A stretch of 6,749 bases of DNA, from assembly GCA_012518765.1 (NCBI GenBank), contig JAAYRN010000209.1:1-6749 (forward strand), written 5' to 3'. This stretch comes from Bacteroidales bacterium (GTDB lineage Bacteria > Bacteroidota > Bacteroidia > Bacteroidales > WCHB1-69). Below, one piece after another: positions 5,633-6,749 of this stretch. Within the stretch, counting starts at the first letter, position 1; each line of letters begins with the position of its first letter. Under the pieces are notes generated by a model. That model was not told the origin of the DNA. It ran no database searches and saw only the letters and a list, made by a program, of their open reading frames with translations. The translations under genes were made by a program, and so were the position numbers.

Positions 5633-6749
5633 TCTATCTACGTTTAAAAATACACTTTCGTTTGTATTTATAATAGTTTTATTATCAAGCTGTCAGCCAA
5701 GTAAATCACCCCAAAGCGATAAAGAAGATTTTGTTTACGTAGAAAATAAAATTTTCAAAATAAAGCAAGATACTTTTTTCCCTATGATGCTTAATTATGT
5801 TATTGATTTTAGAGATATAAACAATGACTTATTTGTATCAGCATCAAAAAACTATGAAAATCCTGATACTTATGAATATGAAACAAAAGAAGAATCGTTA
5901 AAACAGCTAAGTATACATTTTCGTTTAATCAAACAATTAGGATTTAACACTCTAAGAATCTGTATGGATAGAGTAGATTCAGACAGAAAAGGAAACTATT
6001 TTTACAAAGCCGACAACAAAAAATATTTTATAAAAAAAGAAGGCAGAAAAATAACTCAAGCTCTTCAAGAATGTATTGATATAGCTCAAGATAATGATTT
6101 AAAAGTTATGTTGTTAATTAAACCTCCTATCAATAACAAAGACTTAGAAAACTTTACAATTCAATTATTAAAAAAATTCTACAACCAGCCAACTATATTT
6201 GCATACGACTTTATGAACGAACCATTGTATTTTGATCATGAGGCTAATAGAAAAAAGAAAGATGCAGTACGCATAGTTAATCGTTGGAAAGAACTCATGA
6301 GTTTACATGCACCTAATCAACTACTTACCATAGGATTTTCAGAACCTATTGAAGTTTTTGAGTGGGATCCTTCTATTTTAGCTGTCGATTTTGTTCAAGT
6401 ACATACTTATCATCCTTTACGTGTGCCTAATGAAATTTATTGGTACAGTCAATATATAGACAAAGCATGGATGATAGGCGAAACGGCTTTACCTGCTGAC
6501 AATGATTCCATTTCCTATGAAATGCAACGTCAATTTATAATAGACGCATTTAACTACACGGTAGATTGCGGTGGGTGTGGATTTGGATGGTGGGAATTTC
6601 AAGAAGTGAAAAACACTCATTTTGAGGCACAGTATACAGGCTTGTTAAATCATGATAGCATTACCTTATGCGATAATTACCAACTAATAGGCACACTCAA
6701 ACCTGCTGCATATGAAGTGGCATCGCTTAAAAACCACAAAAAACAAAAA
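5625..6749 (+). CDS. Lipoprotein with clan GH-A (GH5/cellulase-like) glycoside hydrolase domain (3' end cut by window edge)
   Basis: Translation from the ATG at 5625 gives 375 residues with no stop before the window ends; the fold looks nearly complete, so few residues are probably missing. Residues 1-23 are a lipoprotein signal with lipobox LSSC, lipidated at Cys23. The following residues (QPSKS) show no acidic Bacteroidota surface-export signal, so inner-leaflet, periplasm-facing attachment is possible. The rest reads as a TIM barrel of clan GH-A: GFNTLRI at 106-112, KVMLLIKPP at 160-168, FAYDFMNEP at 192-200 with Glu199 as acid/base after Asn198, VQVHTYHP at 258-265, MIGETALP at 283-290 with Glu286 as nucleophile, and GFGWWEF at 319-325. 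These are the positions of conserved GH5-type catalytic and sugar-binding residues, so it is probably an active retaining beta-glycosidase or glycanase. The substrate is unknown. Its overlap with a polyprenyl-phosphate glycosyltransferase suggests that it processes the glycan made by the same operon. Confidence 0.85.
   Translation, partial: MNNLSTFKNTLSFVFIIVLLSSCQPSKSPQSDKEDFVYVENKIFKIKQDTFFPMMLNYVIDFRDINNDLFVSASKNYENPDTYEYETKEESLKQLSIHFRLIKQLGFNTLRICMDRVDSDRKGNYFYKADNKKYFIKKEGRKITQALQECIDIAQDNDLKVMLLIKPPINNKDLENFTIQLLKKFYNQPTIFAYDFMNEPLYFDHEANRKKKDAVRIVNRWKELMSLHAPNQLLTIGFSEPIEVFEWDPSILAVDFVQVHTYHPLRVPNEIYWYSQYIDKAWMIGETALPADNDSISYEMQRQFIIDAFNYTVDCGGCGFGWWEFQEVKNTHFEAQYTGLLNHDSITLCDNYQLIGTLKPAAYEVASLKNHKKQK

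Overview
The window looks like chromosomal DNA from a member of the Bacteroidota. The evidence is AT-rich coding sequence, almost no Shine-Dalgarno sites, and a TonB-dependent receptor that begins with a carboxypeptidase-regulatory-like domain, which is a hallmark architecture of the phylum. One upstream region also carries a perfect TAnnTTTG element, the Bacteroidota -7 promoter motif. I cannot place it to genus from sequence alone.

The window splits at a 231-bp divergent intergenic region (3092-3322). To the left, on the minus strand, a class III PLP-dependent aminotransferase (3091-1904) is followed by a TonB-dependent outer-membrane receptor (1904 to the window edge, C-terminus missing). 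The two overlap by one base (TAATG), so they are almost certainly one operon with coupled translation.

To the right, on the plus strand, three genes are packed tightly. They are a multi-pass membrane protein resembling a GT-C glycosyltransferase (3323-4672), a GT2 polyprenyl-phosphate glycosyltransferase with two C-terminal membrane helices (4676-5632), and a lipoprotein with a clan GH-A (GH5-like) glycoside hydrolase domain (5625 to the window edge). The gaps are 3 bp and then an 8-bp overlap. The last gene was recognised by reading the frame from its ATG to the end of the window, and it stays open to the last base.

The inferred logic of the right-hand operon is as follows. The GT2 enzyme loads a sugar onto a polyprenyl-phosphate carrier on the cytoplasmic face. 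The GT-C-like protein then uses that lipid-linked sugar on the periplasmic face. The lipoprotein hydrolase trims or processes the glycan outside the cytoplasm. No GtrA-type flippase is visible, and acceptor and sugar are unknown. The right-hand operon is visibly more AT-rich than the aminotransferase gene in sampled 60-base lines. No tRNA, rRNA, CRISPR array, insertion sequence or long repeat was seen.
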